Source: Mesorhizobium hawassense | GTDB taxonomy: Bacteria > Pseudomonadota > Alphaproteobacteria > Rhizobiales > Rhizobiaceae | Direction of reading: 5' to 3' | Assembly (NCBI RefSeq): GCF_003289945.1 | Contig: NZ_QMBP01000024.1 | Span: 1-64,000 of the forward strand | Length of the DNA: 64,000 bases | Shown here: positions 1 through 8,153 of the stretch, in pieces | Position numbering within the stretch: position 1 is the first letter of the stretch | Layout: every line of letters starts with the position of its first letter | Position numbers and translations under genes: made by a program | Notes under the pieces: model-generated | What the model was told of the DNA's origin: nothing | What the model saw: only the letters and a program-made list of their open reading frames with translations | Database searches by the model: none

Positions 1-234
1 AGGGTGGGGTGGGCAGGACGCCGGCCACGGCAATTTCGCCGCATATTCAAGATAGCTAAAATACAGGCCGGCGACATGGCGCGATCACGTAGGCCGTCGG
101 ATCGGTCGTCGCCGTTGTGAATCCTCGTGATTGTTGCCGCCAAGCTACAGCGCTTCAGTCGAGATTATATTAGGAGTCTCTTGTGCGGGGTTCCTGGGTC
201 GGGCGGACCATCTGGGAAAGGGGCGCACAGATCG
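1..234. other. no gene recognised
   Basis: No reading frame on either strand looks like a conserved protein. The short plus-strand frames here run into the antisense of the gene at 300-488. An AT-richer patch (about 160-175) lies just upstream of a rho-independent terminator at 235-263, so a short terminated transcript is possible, but I see no convincing -35/-10 pair. Confidence 0.4.
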
Positions 235-263
235 GCCCGTCGGCTTCGGCCGGCGGGCTTTTT
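235..263 (+). terminator. rho-independent terminator
   Basis: A 10-bp stem, GCCCGTCGGC pairing with GCCGGCGGGC around a TTCG tetraloop, is followed directly by five T. This is a textbook intrinsic terminator reading rightwards. No protein-coding gene ends just upstream inside the window, so it may end a gene that begins before base 1 or a small RNA. Confidence 0.8.
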
Positions 264-299
264 CATGGGCCGCCCAGCCCATGTGCCGCTCGGCGCCGG

Positions 300-488
300 C
301 TATATGTCGTAGCGGGGAACCAGCTTCGGCGACCGCAGTTCCTGGGCCATTTTCGCCGCCTGGAAGATGGTCATGAGAATGTAGGTCGTTTCGCCTTCGG
401 TCGAGTTTATGGCCAGGACCACCCGGCCGATCTCGTCACTCATGGCGCAAGACCAGTCTTTGACCGCTATCGTCCGTTTGCCCGCCAT
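300..488 (-). CDS. small hypothetical protein (62 aa)
   Basis: I do not recognise this small protein. The start at 488 is preceded by an AAAGG/AGGGG purine tract at suitable spacing. An internal ATG at 443 would give 47 residues but has no clear ribosome site. The body (EIGRVVLAINSTEGETTYIL and an amphipathic stretch after it) looks like a folded alpha/beta fragment rather than translated noise. There is no signal peptide, membrane segment or cysteine motif. It is convergent with the terminator at 235-263 and has no operon partner. Confidence 0.45.
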   Translation of the reverse strand: MAGKRTIAVKDWSCAMSDEIGRVVLAINSTEGETTYILMTIFQAAKMAQELRSPKLVPRYDI

Positions 489-819
489 GCGCCCCTGCCT
501 TTCGCCTCGGTGCGAAGTTATTCGGCGTGATGAAGACCGGCAATTTGGACCGAATGCCCGATCGCAATAGGCCTAACGTCGCTGCCCCTGCCTCGCCAGC
601 AAGCAGGTTGCGCGGTGAATTCCACCGAACGGCAAAGTCAAGAAAGGCGGCTTTCTTGGCGGCCCGGCCGGCAGCGGGGTAGGCCACAGGCCGGGCCTGA
701 CCGGCGGGGCACGACTAGATACTCACGGGCACCGGCTGACCAATTTATATGAGAGATTGCTAAAACGACCGCCATCCGAACGAATGACGCGGGGCTCCGA
801 CCCAATTTTCCGATAGCGA
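489..819. other. intergenic, nothing recognised
   Basis: Open frames on both strands are short, overlap each other and have mixed third-position base use. No repeat, terminator or RNA motif stands out. The end of the methyltransferase gene reading leftwards lies at 820. Confidence 0.4.
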
Positions 820-1629
820 TCACCCTCGAGGTTGGGGCCGAACCGGTTTGCTGGCAACAAAGATGAAGTGCTGGGCCATCCGGGAAGGAACGCCAAGCGC
901 CTTGCAGCACCGTTCAGTGGGCTCGAGCAATGTCGCGCACAGGCTCGGTGCGAACCGGCCCGGTCTGGGCAGAAAGCCGTACGAGATGACTTTCTCGACG
1001 ACGAACCCAGCCTCGGTAAGAAACTCGCGCATGCCGTCGATGCTCAATGTGTTATAGACCGTCCGTCCGAGGGCCCTGTTGAGCAACCTGGATGCCAATC
1101 CAGTCGGTGAACTTGCATTGACGTGAATGTTGCAAACCATGCGGCCGCCCTCGGCAAGATGGCCGCGTATGGCAGAGAGCGCATCCCGCCGTAGACTGTC
1201 TTCGGCGTTCAGAAAGAAGCGGAATGCCGTGACGACGTCAAAGGTGTCTCGCAAAGGCTTTTTGGTGATGTCTCTCAGCAAAAGGTTCGCGTTTCCAACC
1301 GGCACGGCCGAGGTGAGCATCGATTTGGATACATCGACGCCGACGACCTCGTCGAAAAATCCGGCAGCCACGTTAGTTATCCGACCGGTGCCGCAAGCAA
1401 AGTCGAGGCATTTGCGACCCTCGCCGCCGAGCGAAGCGAGGATATCTTCAACGATCGGCCTCTCGATCTTTTCCCAAAGAGCGGCATAGTAACCGGATTG
1501 ATAGGTCTGGTTGTAGTTTGCACCGTAGCCCCGCTTGGCGTGGCTCAACCGGTAGTCGGATGGCACCTCGCGTGGTTGCGAGGCGGATAGTTCCGAGATC
1601 ATGCCCGAGGCGGCGGCGTGCTTCCGCAT
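820..1629 (-). CDS. class I SAM-dependent methyltransferase
   Basis: About 269 residues with a Rossmann methyltransferase core: motif I CLDFACGTGRI near residue 78, an acidic strand GVDVSKSML about 20 residues later, and FDVVTAFRFF as post-motif II. The family transfers a methyl group from S-adenosylmethionine to a small molecule, lipid or peptide; the substrate cannot be read here. The open frame extends to 2052, but its upper part is antisense to a better small gene (1810-1995), so I place the start at the ATG at 1629 (another ATG is at 1602). Neither start has a strong ribosome site. It has no co-directional partner, but an RiPP-like peptide gene lies about 570 bp away on the other strand, so peptide methylation is a speculative option. 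Confidence 0.85.
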   Translation of the reverse strand: MRKHAAASGMISELSASQPREVPSDYRLSHAKRGYGANYNQTYQSGYYAALWEKIERPIVEDILASLGGEGRKCLDFACGTGRITNVAAGFFDEVVGVDVSKSMLTSAVPVGNANLLLRDITKKPLRDTFDVVTAFRFFLNAEDSLRRDALSAIRGHLAEGGRMVCNIHVNASSPTGLASRLLNRALGRTVYNTLSIDGMREFLTEAGFVVEKVISYGFLPRPGRFAPSLCATLLEPTERCCKALGVPSRMAQHFIFVASKPVRPQPRG

Positions 1630-1809
1630 ATCAGTGTCTGCCCGCGATTTGCCCCGGAATCCATGTCTGATTAGCGTGGCTCCCGGAAGTCCACATCCCC
1701 CGAATGCAGGATAAGACGGCGCGGAGCCCGGGCTGGACACCTTGTTCCCGAGCCTTGGAACATTAGAGCCCGTCAAGTGTTTCTTGCCGCAAGGTGGAGG
1801 ATCGCCCCC

Positions 1810-1995
1810 ATGGCAAGCACTCAGACTGACGTTGCCGAGACCGCGCCCAAGCAGGACAGCTTCGACGAGACTGTGTTGCGCAATCTCACCGACGAGCAGC
1901 TTTATGAAATGGCCAACGATCTCCTGGCCGCACAGGCCGTCATGCGCGATGTCGAGGCGGAATGGTATGGCCGTCGGCGACCTCGTCCTCAGTGA
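1810..1995 (+). CDS. small acidic hypothetical protein (61 aa)
   Basis: The ATG at 1810 follows an AGGTGGAGGA ribosome site, which decides the start over an upstream in-frame codon. The product is acidic and helical (DETVLRNLTDEQLYEMANDL) with a basic Arg/Pro tail, and lacks a signal peptide or membrane segment. I do not recognise a family. It is the first plus-strand gene before the RiPP-like peptide gene at 2196, about 200 bp downstream, but the two are probably separate transcripts. Confidence 0.6.
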   Translation: MASTQTDVAETAPKQDSFDETVLRNLTDEQLYEMANDLLAAQAVMRDVEAEWYGRRRPRPQ

Positions 1996-2152
1996 CCGGG
2001 CGACAGGACGGGCTGCACCAACAGCAGTCATAACAGGCAGCGTGCAAGCCAATGCAACGTCACGCGCCGCTCAGACCGGGCGGCCGCGACGCGACCCATG
2101 GCGGTGCTGGAGTGTTGCTGGTGCGCTACAGCCTATCGCCCGCGGCAGCTGT

Positions 2153-2181
2153 AAGGTTCCACATGCGGACCTTGGAACCTT
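2153..2181 (+). promoter_or_regulatory. perfect inverted repeat just before the peptide gene
   Basis: AAGGTTCC (2153-2160) and GGAACCTT (2174-2181) form a perfect 8-bp inverted repeat with a 13-nt spacer. It ends five bases before the GGGGG of the ribosome site of the peptide gene at 2196. It could be an operator or a 5' leader hairpin controlling translation. The sequence alone cannot separate these. Confidence 0.5.
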
Positions 2182-2195
2182 GAAAGGGGGCACTT

Positions 2196-2285
2196 TTGAA
2201 GAAGATCTATGAGAAGCCTGTTCTGGCCAGGCGCGAAAAGCTGAGCGACATCACCGCCAGGCCACCATCTTCCGTTCTAACCTGA
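2196..2285 (+). CDS. putative RiPP precursor, lasso-type leader (29 aa)
   Basis: A 29-residue peptide gene starting with TTG (2196-2198) behind a GAAAGGGGG ribosome site. The product begins M/L-KKIYEKPVL, then ARREKLSDITA, and ends ARPPSSVLT. The YxxPxL element is the known recognition motif that lasso-peptide leaders present to the RRE (B1) protein, and the Thr about ten residues later sits where lasso leaders carry the conserved penultimate Thr. A paralogue with the same MKKxYEKPVLxxRxKLS frame lies at 8154-8240. The gene is monocistronic, with an inverted repeat upstream and a strong terminator 20 bases downstream. No B (protease) or C (cyclase) enzyme is in the window. The short C-terminal part, without an obvious Gly, Cys or Ser at position 1 and ring-forming Asp/Glu, means the modified product, if any, is not predictable. 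It may be an orphan precursor or a decayed one. Confidence 0.65.
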   Translation: MKKIYEKPVLARREKLSDITARPPSSVLT

Positions 2286-2304
2286 GCTAGCCGGAAAACT
2301 GAAG

Positions 2305-2327
2305 GCCCGCCATCCGGCGGGCTTTTT
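2305..2327 (+). terminator. rho-independent terminator of the peptide gene
   Basis: GCCCGCC pairs with GGCGGGC around an ATCC loop and is followed by five T. It lies 20 bases after the stop codon of the RiPP-like gene and defines it as a one-gene transcript. Confidence 0.85.
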
Positions 2328-2491
2328 GATTCCAAGGCGGCGGATGTGAAGCCCGCAGGATCTTTAGCCGCCCGGCAAAGCCGAAGGCATGCGTCGCCGC
2401 ATCACCTCCCGTTGTCGCATCGCCGCGTGCAACGCATGCCGTCATCGGCTATGCCGTCGCCAGCCAATACCGGCAAACCCAGGAGCCCTCC

Positions 2492-2845
2492 ATGACCAGA
2501 CCCACCATCCTCAAATTCGGCGCCGTCGAGCATGCCGATGGCGGCGACCTGCCGGGCTGGGTCGCCGTCGAGGGCCACCCGACCATGCAGACCGCCGTGC
2601 AGCACACCACCGAGGACGGCAAGGTGATGTCCGGCACCTGGCGCGCCTCGCCCGGCACCTACCACGCCACCTACACCGACTATGAATTCGTCCACATGAT
2701 CGCCGGCCGCATCGTCATCACGCCCGACGGCGGCGAGCCGGTCGAGGTCGGCCCCGGCGACGCCTTCGTGGTCGAGGCGGACTTCAAGGGCACCTGGAAG
2801 ATCCTTGAGCCGGTGACCAAGCATTTTGTGGTTGCGGTGGGGTGA
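2492..2845 (+). CDS. cupin domain-containing protein
   Basis: 117 residues forming a single small cupin barrel. The central part (EFVHMIAGRIVITPDGGEPV followed by VGPGDAFVVEADFKGTW) matches the second cupin motif of the DUF861/Cupin_3 group related to (S)-ureidoglycine aminohydrolase. Members bind a metal or small molecule. The usual paired His ligands are weak here, so catalysis is uncertain. The start ATG follows AGGAGCCCTCC. It is a stand-alone gene, with palindromic repeats filling the 260 bp downstream. Confidence 0.85.
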   Translation: MTRPTILKFGAVEHADGGDLPGWVAVEGHPTMQTAVQHTTEDGKVMSGTWRASPGTYHATYTDYEFVHMIAGRIVITPDGGEPVEVGPGDAFVVEADFKGTWKILEPVTKHFVVAVG

Positions 2846-2857
2846 GGGTCGGATGAT

Positions 2858-3094
2858 CTTCCCTCTCGAGGGGGAAATGTCGCCGAAAAGGCGACAGAGG
2901 GGGTCGCCGCGCGTGAAGCGCCGACGCCCCTCCGGTCGTCATACTCGGGCTTGACCCGAGTATCCATGCCGTGACTCTTGCCGTAGGGTGCAGCGGTGCC
3001 GAATTCTGCAACCGCCGCAACGCCTTAGCGTAACGGCATGGATTCTAGGGTCTGCGCGCGTCGCTGCGCTCCTTGCTCCGCCCTAGAATGACGA
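2858..3094. repeat. cluster of palindromic intergenic repeats
   Basis: Three elements lie in a row. First is a CCCTCTCGAGGGGG hairpin with a GGCGACAGAGGGGG tail. Second is the palindrome ATACTCGGG-CTTGA-CCCGAGTAT at 2941-2963, followed by CATGCCGTGAC. Third is a TTCTAGGG...CCCTAGAA element at 3042-3088 that recurs near 27168-27230 and 30744-30814. They lie between the convergent cupin and acyltransferase genes and are non-coding. Confidence 0.8.
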
Positions 3095-4230
3095 AGGAGT
3101 GGGCGTCGCCCCTACTGCCCCACCTTCGAAATCACCCTTTTCTCCACCTCCGGCTCCAGCGATTGCGCGAACGGCGTCGCCATATGGTGCTGGTCGCGGA
3201 AGGCGAGCTTGCCGTCGATGAAGACGTGGCAAATGGTGGCGCTGCAGAAGCGGTCGGTGAGGTCGACATAGGCGGCGTTGGGGATGCTGTCGACGATGTC
3301 GCGTTCCACCGCCGCCATGGCGTCGTTGGCGGCATAGGCGCGCGTCTGGTCGCAGCGCGAGGGCGTTTCGTCCCGCCACAGCGCCCGCGCCACGCAGGTG
3401 TCGACATTGGCGTTGTTGAACGGCACGTCACGGATGAAGGCCACTTTGAGGCCGGCCTTGCTGAGGCTGGTGAGGGTGGAGCGCAGGCCGGCCCGCCAGT
3501 CGGCGTCCTGGCTTTGCGTATCGCCGCCGCGGCCCGCCATCTTTCGCCCGCTGGTCAGCGCCAGCTCCGAGATGACCACCAGCGCCGGCTTCGCCTGAAT
3601 GATCTCGTTGATCGCCTGCTCGCGCCAGCGATCGCATTCGGCGTAGGGGCGCTTGAGATCGGACGACCAGACGCTGATGCGCGAGGCGCGGCAGGAGTTC
3701 TTCAGCCAGGTCACCACCCGGTAGCCGTTCTTGCGGCCGGCCTCGATCAGCGGCGTCGACCAATGGTCGGCGTGGGAGTCACCGAAGAGAGCGATGACGC
3801 GCCGGCCATCGCCGAACGCGCAAGGCTTCGGCGTCACCGTCTCGTAGTCCTGCACGCAGCCCGGCTTGGCGCGCGCCGTGGACGGTTCGGCGGCGCTGGC
3901 GGCGATGATACGCTGTTCCGGATCGAGATCGTGCACGGCGAGCCTGGCATTGCCATAGGCGGCTGCGACGCCGGTGCCGGTCAGGAGGAGGGCCGGCACC
4001 AGCGCCCGCGCCGCATTGGCCATCAGCCAGCCGTTGCGGCGGATCGGGTTCTCGATGACATGGTAGCTGAAGGTGGAAAGCACCAGCGTCAGTGCCAGGC
4101 AGTAGAGCCGCTCGGCAGCCGTCAACTCCGGCGCCAGCATGCCGGCATAGACGATTCCGGCCAGTGCCAGAGATAGATCGAATAGGAGAGCTTGCCGATC
4201 CATTGCAAAGGCGACAGCGCCAGGGCGGCG

Positions 4231-4260
4231 TTCACCCAATTCCGTTCGGAATTGGGTGAA
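4231..4260. repeat. perfect 30-bp palindrome inside acyltransferase gene
   Basis: TTCACCCAATTCCG and its exact reverse complement are separated by TT. It is read in frame in the acyltransferase as a stretch containing NSERNWVN, between the last membrane helices and the LWHWP motif. The family normally has no such insertion, so I take it as a palindromic element inserted in coding DNA. Confidence 0.7.
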
Positions 4261-4615
4261 CGAGGAGTGCCGACCCTGGCGCCGGCCGCTCCCGCCTTGA
4301 GCAGAAGGACCGTGCCGGCGACAGGCAGAAGCGCCAGAAAGCCGGGGAAGGGAGCGTCCTCGCTGAAGGTGAGATAAGCGACCCCGATCATCGTCAAGCC
4401 GGTCAGGCTCAACGCCCGCCCCAGCAGCGGACGCTCCTGCAACAGCCGCGCCGGCATCATCGATGCGAGGCCGCCGGCGGCAAATTCCCATGCGCGCAGC
4501 GGCGAAAAATAGAAGGCCCAGGGCTGCGATACGCTCGTCAGCCAGGCGCAGAGGATGAAGGAAACGAGGCCGACGGCGCCGATCGCGACGATGATGGCGC
4601 GCTTGCCGGGTTGCA

Positions 4616-4718
4616 GAGCAATTCCAGGAAAAGTGCGCAGCGGTTTTCCGTCCGGAATTGCGTCAAAATGAAAAGCTGGAGCGGTTCGCCGTTTCCGTGA
4701 AACGGTGAAACGCTCTAG
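4616..4718. repeat. tandem palindromic elements inserted in frame in a gene
   Basis: Two elements abut. The first, AGCAATTCCAGGAAAAGTG...CCGTCCGGAATTGCGTC, recurs between genes at 56803-56856. The second is a near-perfect palindrome with arms GAGCGGTTCGCCGTTTC and GAAACGGTGAAACGCTC. Together they add about 34 codons (roughly residues 164-197, including AIPDGKPLRTFPGIAL) to the acyltransferase without breaking its frame. Confidence 0.8.
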
Positions 4719-5344
4719 CCACGCAGCCAGCATCAGGAGCGCCGGCCAGGCGAGATAGAACTGCTCCTCGACCGACAGCGACCAGTAGTGGATGAACGGG
4801 TTCGATGTGGCGTCATTGGCGAAATAGTCGAACGACCAGCGGATCAGCCACAGGTTGATCATATAGGCCGGGGCGAACATCGCGCCCTTGGAATAGAGCG
4901 CCTGCTCCTCCGGCGACAGGATGACCGCGCCGGCGGCAAGCGTCGCGGCGATGACGAACAGCGCCACCGGCAACAGCCTGCGCGCGCGCCGGGCGTAGAA
5001 GCGCAACAGGTCGAGCCGGCCGGTGTCGGAAATCTCGGCGACGAGGTGGCGGGTGATCAGATAGCCCGAGATCACGAAGAAGACGTCGACCCCGGCAAAG
5101 CCGCCGGGCAGCGCCGTCAGGCCGAAATGGTAGGCGACGACGCCCGCCACGGCCAGCGCCCGCAATCCTTCGATATCGGGCCGGAAATCCTGCGCTGATG
5201 CTGACACGAATACGAACCTCTTGACTGTTCGTTCGTATCCCGCCTGCGGCAAAGCCTCGGCCCTGGGCGTCGATATCGCAATGCAACAAATCTAACGCAG
5301 CGCAACATAAGGGGAGGTGGCGAGGGCGCACGGCAGCGCCGGAA

Positions 5345-5562
5345 CTGCCGATCTCCCCCCTTGTGGGGGAGATGCCCGGCAGGGCAGAGGGGGGCGCTGT
5401 CCCGCCAGCCTGTCAGTTCTTGGGTTCCTCGCCCCTGCCAGAGGCTGGGGAGAGGTGGCCGCGAAGCGGACGGAGAGGGGGTTTCGTAAGGCATTCCCCT
5501 CTCCGTCTCGGCTTTGCCGAGCCACCTCTCCCCACTTCGTGCCCACTATGTGGGGCGAGGAA
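5345..5562. repeat. REP-like element plus CCTCGCCCC-type element
   Basis: The first part (5345-5410) is an ATCTCCCCCC/GGGGGAGAT hairpin followed by GCCCGGCAGGGCAGAGGGG and CGCTGTCCCGCCAGCCT. The second part (about 5430-5562) starts TTCCTCGCCCC, contains GCGAAGCGGACGGAGAGGGG, and ends with an inverted copy reading GGGGCGAGGAA. Copies or fragments recur through the window. It fills the gap between the acyltransferase start and the YjdM-like gene; no coding sequence is seen here. Confidence 0.8.
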
Positions 5563-5570
5563 CACCGTTA

Positions 5571-5786
5571 TCACGCCTTCTTCAGGAACTCCGTCTTCAG
5601 CACCAGGCCCTTCACCTGCTTGGTGCTGCATTCGATCTCGCCGGGATTGCCGTTGAGGCGGATGTTCTTCACCAGCGTGCCGCGCTTGATCGTCTCGGAC
5701 GTGCCCTTGACCTTGAGGTCCTTGATCAGGGTCACGGAGTCGCCATCCTTCAGCGGCGTGCCGTTGCTGTCTCTTACGTCTGTCAT
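5571..5786 (-). CDS. YjdM/PhnA-like alkylphosphonate utilization domain protein
   Basis: 71 residues matching the C-terminal SH3-like half of YjdM (formerly PhnA): DSNGTPLKDGDSVTLIKDL, VKGTSETIKRGT, KNIRLN and the closing LKTEFLKKA are all characteristic. The N-terminal zinc ribbon of the E. coli protein is absent, as is common for alphaproteobacterial versions. The link to phosphonate use is historical and the molecular role is not known. It stands alone, with repeats downstream. Confidence 0.85.
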   Translation of the reverse strand: MTDVRDSNGTPLKDGDSVTLIKDLKVKGTSETIKRGTLVKNIRLNGNPGEIECSTKQVKGLVLKTEFLKKA

Positions 5787-5855
5787 GGTGGATCTTTCAT
5801 CGGTTGGATGGCTGTGCGCCCGCCTATCGCGCCGCCGATAAGCTGGTCAAGCCAA

Positions 5856-6341
5856 TCACCTCTCGATCGTCACTTCCGCCTCGATCTCGACCGGGAAATT
5901 CAAGGGCAGGGCGGCGACGCCGATGGCCGTGCGCGCATGGCGCCCGATCTCCGACCCGAAGACCTCGAGGATGAGTTCCGAAAAGCCATTCATCACCGCC
6001 GGCGTCTCGGTGAAGCGCATTGCCGAATTGACCATGCCGTGCACGCGGCACCAGCCGGTGATGCGGTCGAGGCTGCCGAGTTCGCGTTTCAGGCTGCCGA
6101 GCATCGACAGCCCGACCTTGCGGGCCGAGGCTCGCGCCTGGTCGAGCGACACGCTCTCGCCCACGGCGCCGAACGGACCGGCGAGCGAGCCGTCCGGCTC
6201 CTGCGGCCCGTGGCCGGAGATGTAGGCGCGGTCGCCGCGCACATTGACCCAGGGAAAGGGCAGAACCATGCCCGGCGCAAGTTTCAAGGGCGGCGGCAGC
6301 ACGATGCCGAGCGCGGCAAGCTTTTCGTCGGCACCCGGCAT
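5856..6341 (-). CDS. RidA family protein
   Basis: 161 residues of the RidA/YjgF chorismate-mutase-like fold, in the longer atypical subgroup. Canonical RidA hydrolyses reactive enamine/imine intermediates. The body (DRAYISGHGPQ, ESVSLDQARASARKVGLSML, RHARTAIGVAALPLNFPVEI) aligns with the subgroup; the catalytic Arg of canonical RidA corresponds to the RHARTAIGV segment. The start at 6341 has GAGGGGAAA at good spacing; another ATG at 6365 lacks one. The gene is followed by the YjdM-like gene with no clear link. The 277 bp upstream to 6618 hold GC-rich direct and inverted repeats but no gene. Confidence 0.85.
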   Translation of the reverse strand: MPGADEKLAALGIVLPPPLKLAPGMVLPFPWVNVRGDRAYISGHGPQEPDGSLAGPFGAVGESVSLDQARASARKVGLSMLGSLKRELGSLDRITGWCRVHGMVNSAMRFTETPAVMNGFSELILEVFGSEIGRHARTAIGVAALPLNFPVEIEAEVTIER

Positions 6342-6618
6342 GGCGCGGTTTCCCCTCGACGCCATTTCAGCGCCGTGTCCGAGCTTTCCGGTTCGCCGTC
6401 CATTCGTCAAGGATGACGTGGGCCTAAGTTCGCTGGGCCCAAAAAGCCTGAACCCGCGCGGGCCGCAGCTTTGCGATCCGCGCGGGCGGGTGCCAGCTGC
6501 CGCCGGCACGCCAAGCCCCCGACCCTCAGGCTGGCCGGATGGCTCTGGTCCGGCCTCTGCGGGCCGTTTCCGTTTCCTCGCCGACCCGATGCGCCACCGG
6601 GGAACGCGGTCTCCCGCG

Positions 6619-6840
6619 CTAGAAATGGATCCACAGCGCCGGCGGATAGGCCTGGCCCGGTTCGCCTTGCGGCGTCGTCTTGACGCCGGCGGGCGCAATG
6701 CCGCCGGTGCTCGTCTGGTCGAGCGGTGGCCGGCATTTCTCGGCGCTGGTTCTTGTCTCGGTCGCCAGGTTTTTGGTCTTGGCTTCGGCGGCTTGCGACA
6801 GCGCAAGCGCTACGAGAAGCACGGATAGAACGACTTTCAT
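6619..6840 (-). CDS. small exported hypothetical protein (73 aa)
   Basis: The start at 6840 follows AGGGGAGTGTC. Residues 1-20 (MKVVLSVLLVALALSQAAEA) are a signal peptide with a probable AEA cleavage site. The mature part is short and Pro/Thr/Gly-rich with one Cys. No family is recognised. It is probably periplasmic. Confidence 0.65.
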   Translation of the reverse strand: MKVVLSVLLVALALSQAAEAKTKNLATETRTSAEKCRPPLDQTSTGGIAPAGVKTTPQGEPGQAYPPALWIHF

Positions 6841-7058
6841 GACACTCCCCTGCACCCACCCCGAGGCGAGCCTAGCGCTGGTCGCCCGGTCGCAAAGACG
6901 ACGCGCGTGGAATATTCTGGAAATCTTTGGAATTCCTGTAATATTAGGAAGTGGAAATCAGCGAGGCCGAACGGCTGGGTCAATCTTCAGGGCATCTCGG
7001 CGAATCCCGCCGATCGCCGTGACGCCCTGGCGGCGAAAGGCAGTGAGGTGCTCGCGGC

Positions 7059-7991
7059 ATGGCGCAGCATATCGCGCAGAAACTGAGGCTGACGTCGGCC
7101 GTGCTCGGAACGGTGACCCGCAAGGAGCTCGCGGCGGCGTTCCGCGCCATCAACCCGAAGACGACGTTCGATCTCGGCCGCGCCGACAAATGGCTGCAGG
7201 GCCGCGCGCAGCCGCGCCAGGTCAGCGTCTATGACGACTGGGCGAGGCTGCTCGGGCTGGAACAGCCCGGTGCCTGGGTCGCCGAGAGCGAGCTGCCGGC
7301 CTTTACCGCCACGATCGCTGCCCGGCACGGCATCGACAGCGCCGAACTGGAGCGTCGCGCCGGCATGCAGTTCGACGCTTCCGCGCATGACGAGCGCGGT
7401 GTCGGCTCCGGGCTAGTCGGGTCCTACGCCTGTTATTCGCGCGCCTGGTCGCCCTATTATCGCGGCCAGATGATCAAGGGCCGCCTGTCGATCGAGGCGG
7501 GGCCGGGCGCGCATGGGCTGACGGCAACCTACAACGAGATTTTACCGACGGGCCACCTGCAGCTCGTCGGCCCGGTGATGCCGGCAAAGCGCGGCCTCTA
7601 CCTGCATCTCAAGGATGTCGGCGGCGACACGCAGTTCTTCCTTTGCCTGTTTCCGCAGACGCAGCCGGTCAGCGCGCTCGGCGGCTATATGTGCGGCTCC
7701 GCCGTCATCGGCCCCGAAGCCCAGCCCTCGTTGACCAGGATTCTGCTGGTGCGGCTGCGCGATGCGTCACCCGGCACCGGAACATGGGGCGGATACATGC
7801 CGGCCGGCGGCTCGATCGCCGCCGACCTGGCGAGCCTCGGCGTAGCCCTGGAGCATCCGGAAGCGGTCGACCGGCAACTCGACGGGTTCCTCGACGCCGA
7901 CAGCGGCGACAGCGCCATCCAGATCCCGCCTGCCGACTTCCGCGCCATCCTCGACGTGTTCGACCGCCACTGGCTGCGGCACGCCGGCTAA
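7059..7991 (+). CDS. uncharacterised conserved protein (310 aa)
   Basis: I do not recognise the family by name. Residues about 15-70 (VTRKELAAAFRAINPKTTFD, then ADKWLQGRAQPR and a second short helix) resemble a small helix-turn-helix or XRE-like module. Residues about 120-310 form a beta-rich region with several Gly-Gly-Tyr turns (ALGGYMCGSAVIG, TWGGYMPAGGS), perhaps a ligand-binding barrel. No signal peptide or membrane segment is visible. The gene is alone on the plus strand, followed after 160 bp by the second RiPP-like peptide gene. A hairpin CCACAACC...GGTTGTGG at about 8031-8057 may end its transcript. A regulator with a sensor domain is a guess. Confidence 0.7.
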   Translation: MAQHIAQKLRLTSAVLGTVTRKELAAAFRAINPKTTFDLGRADKWLQGRAQPRQVSVYDDWARLLGLEQPGAWVAESELPAFTATIAARHGIDSAELERRAGMQFDASAHDERGVGSGLVGSYACYSRAWSPYYRGQMIKGRLSIEAGPGAHGLTATYNEILPTGHLQLVGPVMPAKRGLYLHLKDVGGDTQFFLCLFPQTQPVSALGGYMCGSAVIGPEAQPSLTRILLVRLRDASPGTGTWGGYMPAGGSIAADLASLGVALEHPEAVDRQLDGFLDADSGDSAIQIPPADFRAILDVFDRHWLRHAG

Positions 7992-8153
7992 GCCGGGGCC
8001 AAGACGGTGACGCCGGATGTTGCCGGCGCGCCACAACCCGCATGCGTTCGGTTGTGGTCGGTCCTCATTGCACGTCGATCACGCAAATGTTCTTTGACGG
8101 CAACCTCTTCGCGCTGCGTGTTGCGGGCGCGAAACTGGGCAAAGGGGTTACCT

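Larger units (their letters stand above)
3112..5207 (-). pseudogene. OafA/YrhL-type acyltransferase with SGNH domain, frameshifted
   Basis: Reading leftwards, the first part is an acyltransferase-3 membrane domain (DIEGLRALAV, ten or so membrane helices, SLSVEEQFYLAWP, SYSIYLWHWP). The second part is an SGNH hydrolase-like domain (LFGDSHADHW, and RDQHH near the end supplying the Asp-His pair). Such proteins O-acetylate surface polysaccharides, taking acyl groups across the inner membrane. The frame breaks just after LWHWP, at about 4158-4162: the downstream frame resumes as GIVYAGMLAPEL, consistent with loss of one G from a CCGGGA run. This may be a true pseudogene or a sequence error. GTG at 5207, behind AGAGG, is the likely start. 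Palindromic repeat DNA (4616-4718 and 4231-4260) lies in frame inside it. Downstream genes are convergent. Confidence 0.85.

Noticed and set aside
1630..2052. N-terminal extension of the methyltransferase frame
   Set aside because: It overlaps antisense a small gene with a strong ribosome site, and its residues have no match to methyltransferases.
5116..5252. TTG at 5252 as the acyltransferase start
   Set aside because: GTG at 5207 has an AGAGG site and places the conserved DIEGLRALAV motif at the usual distance from the N-terminus.
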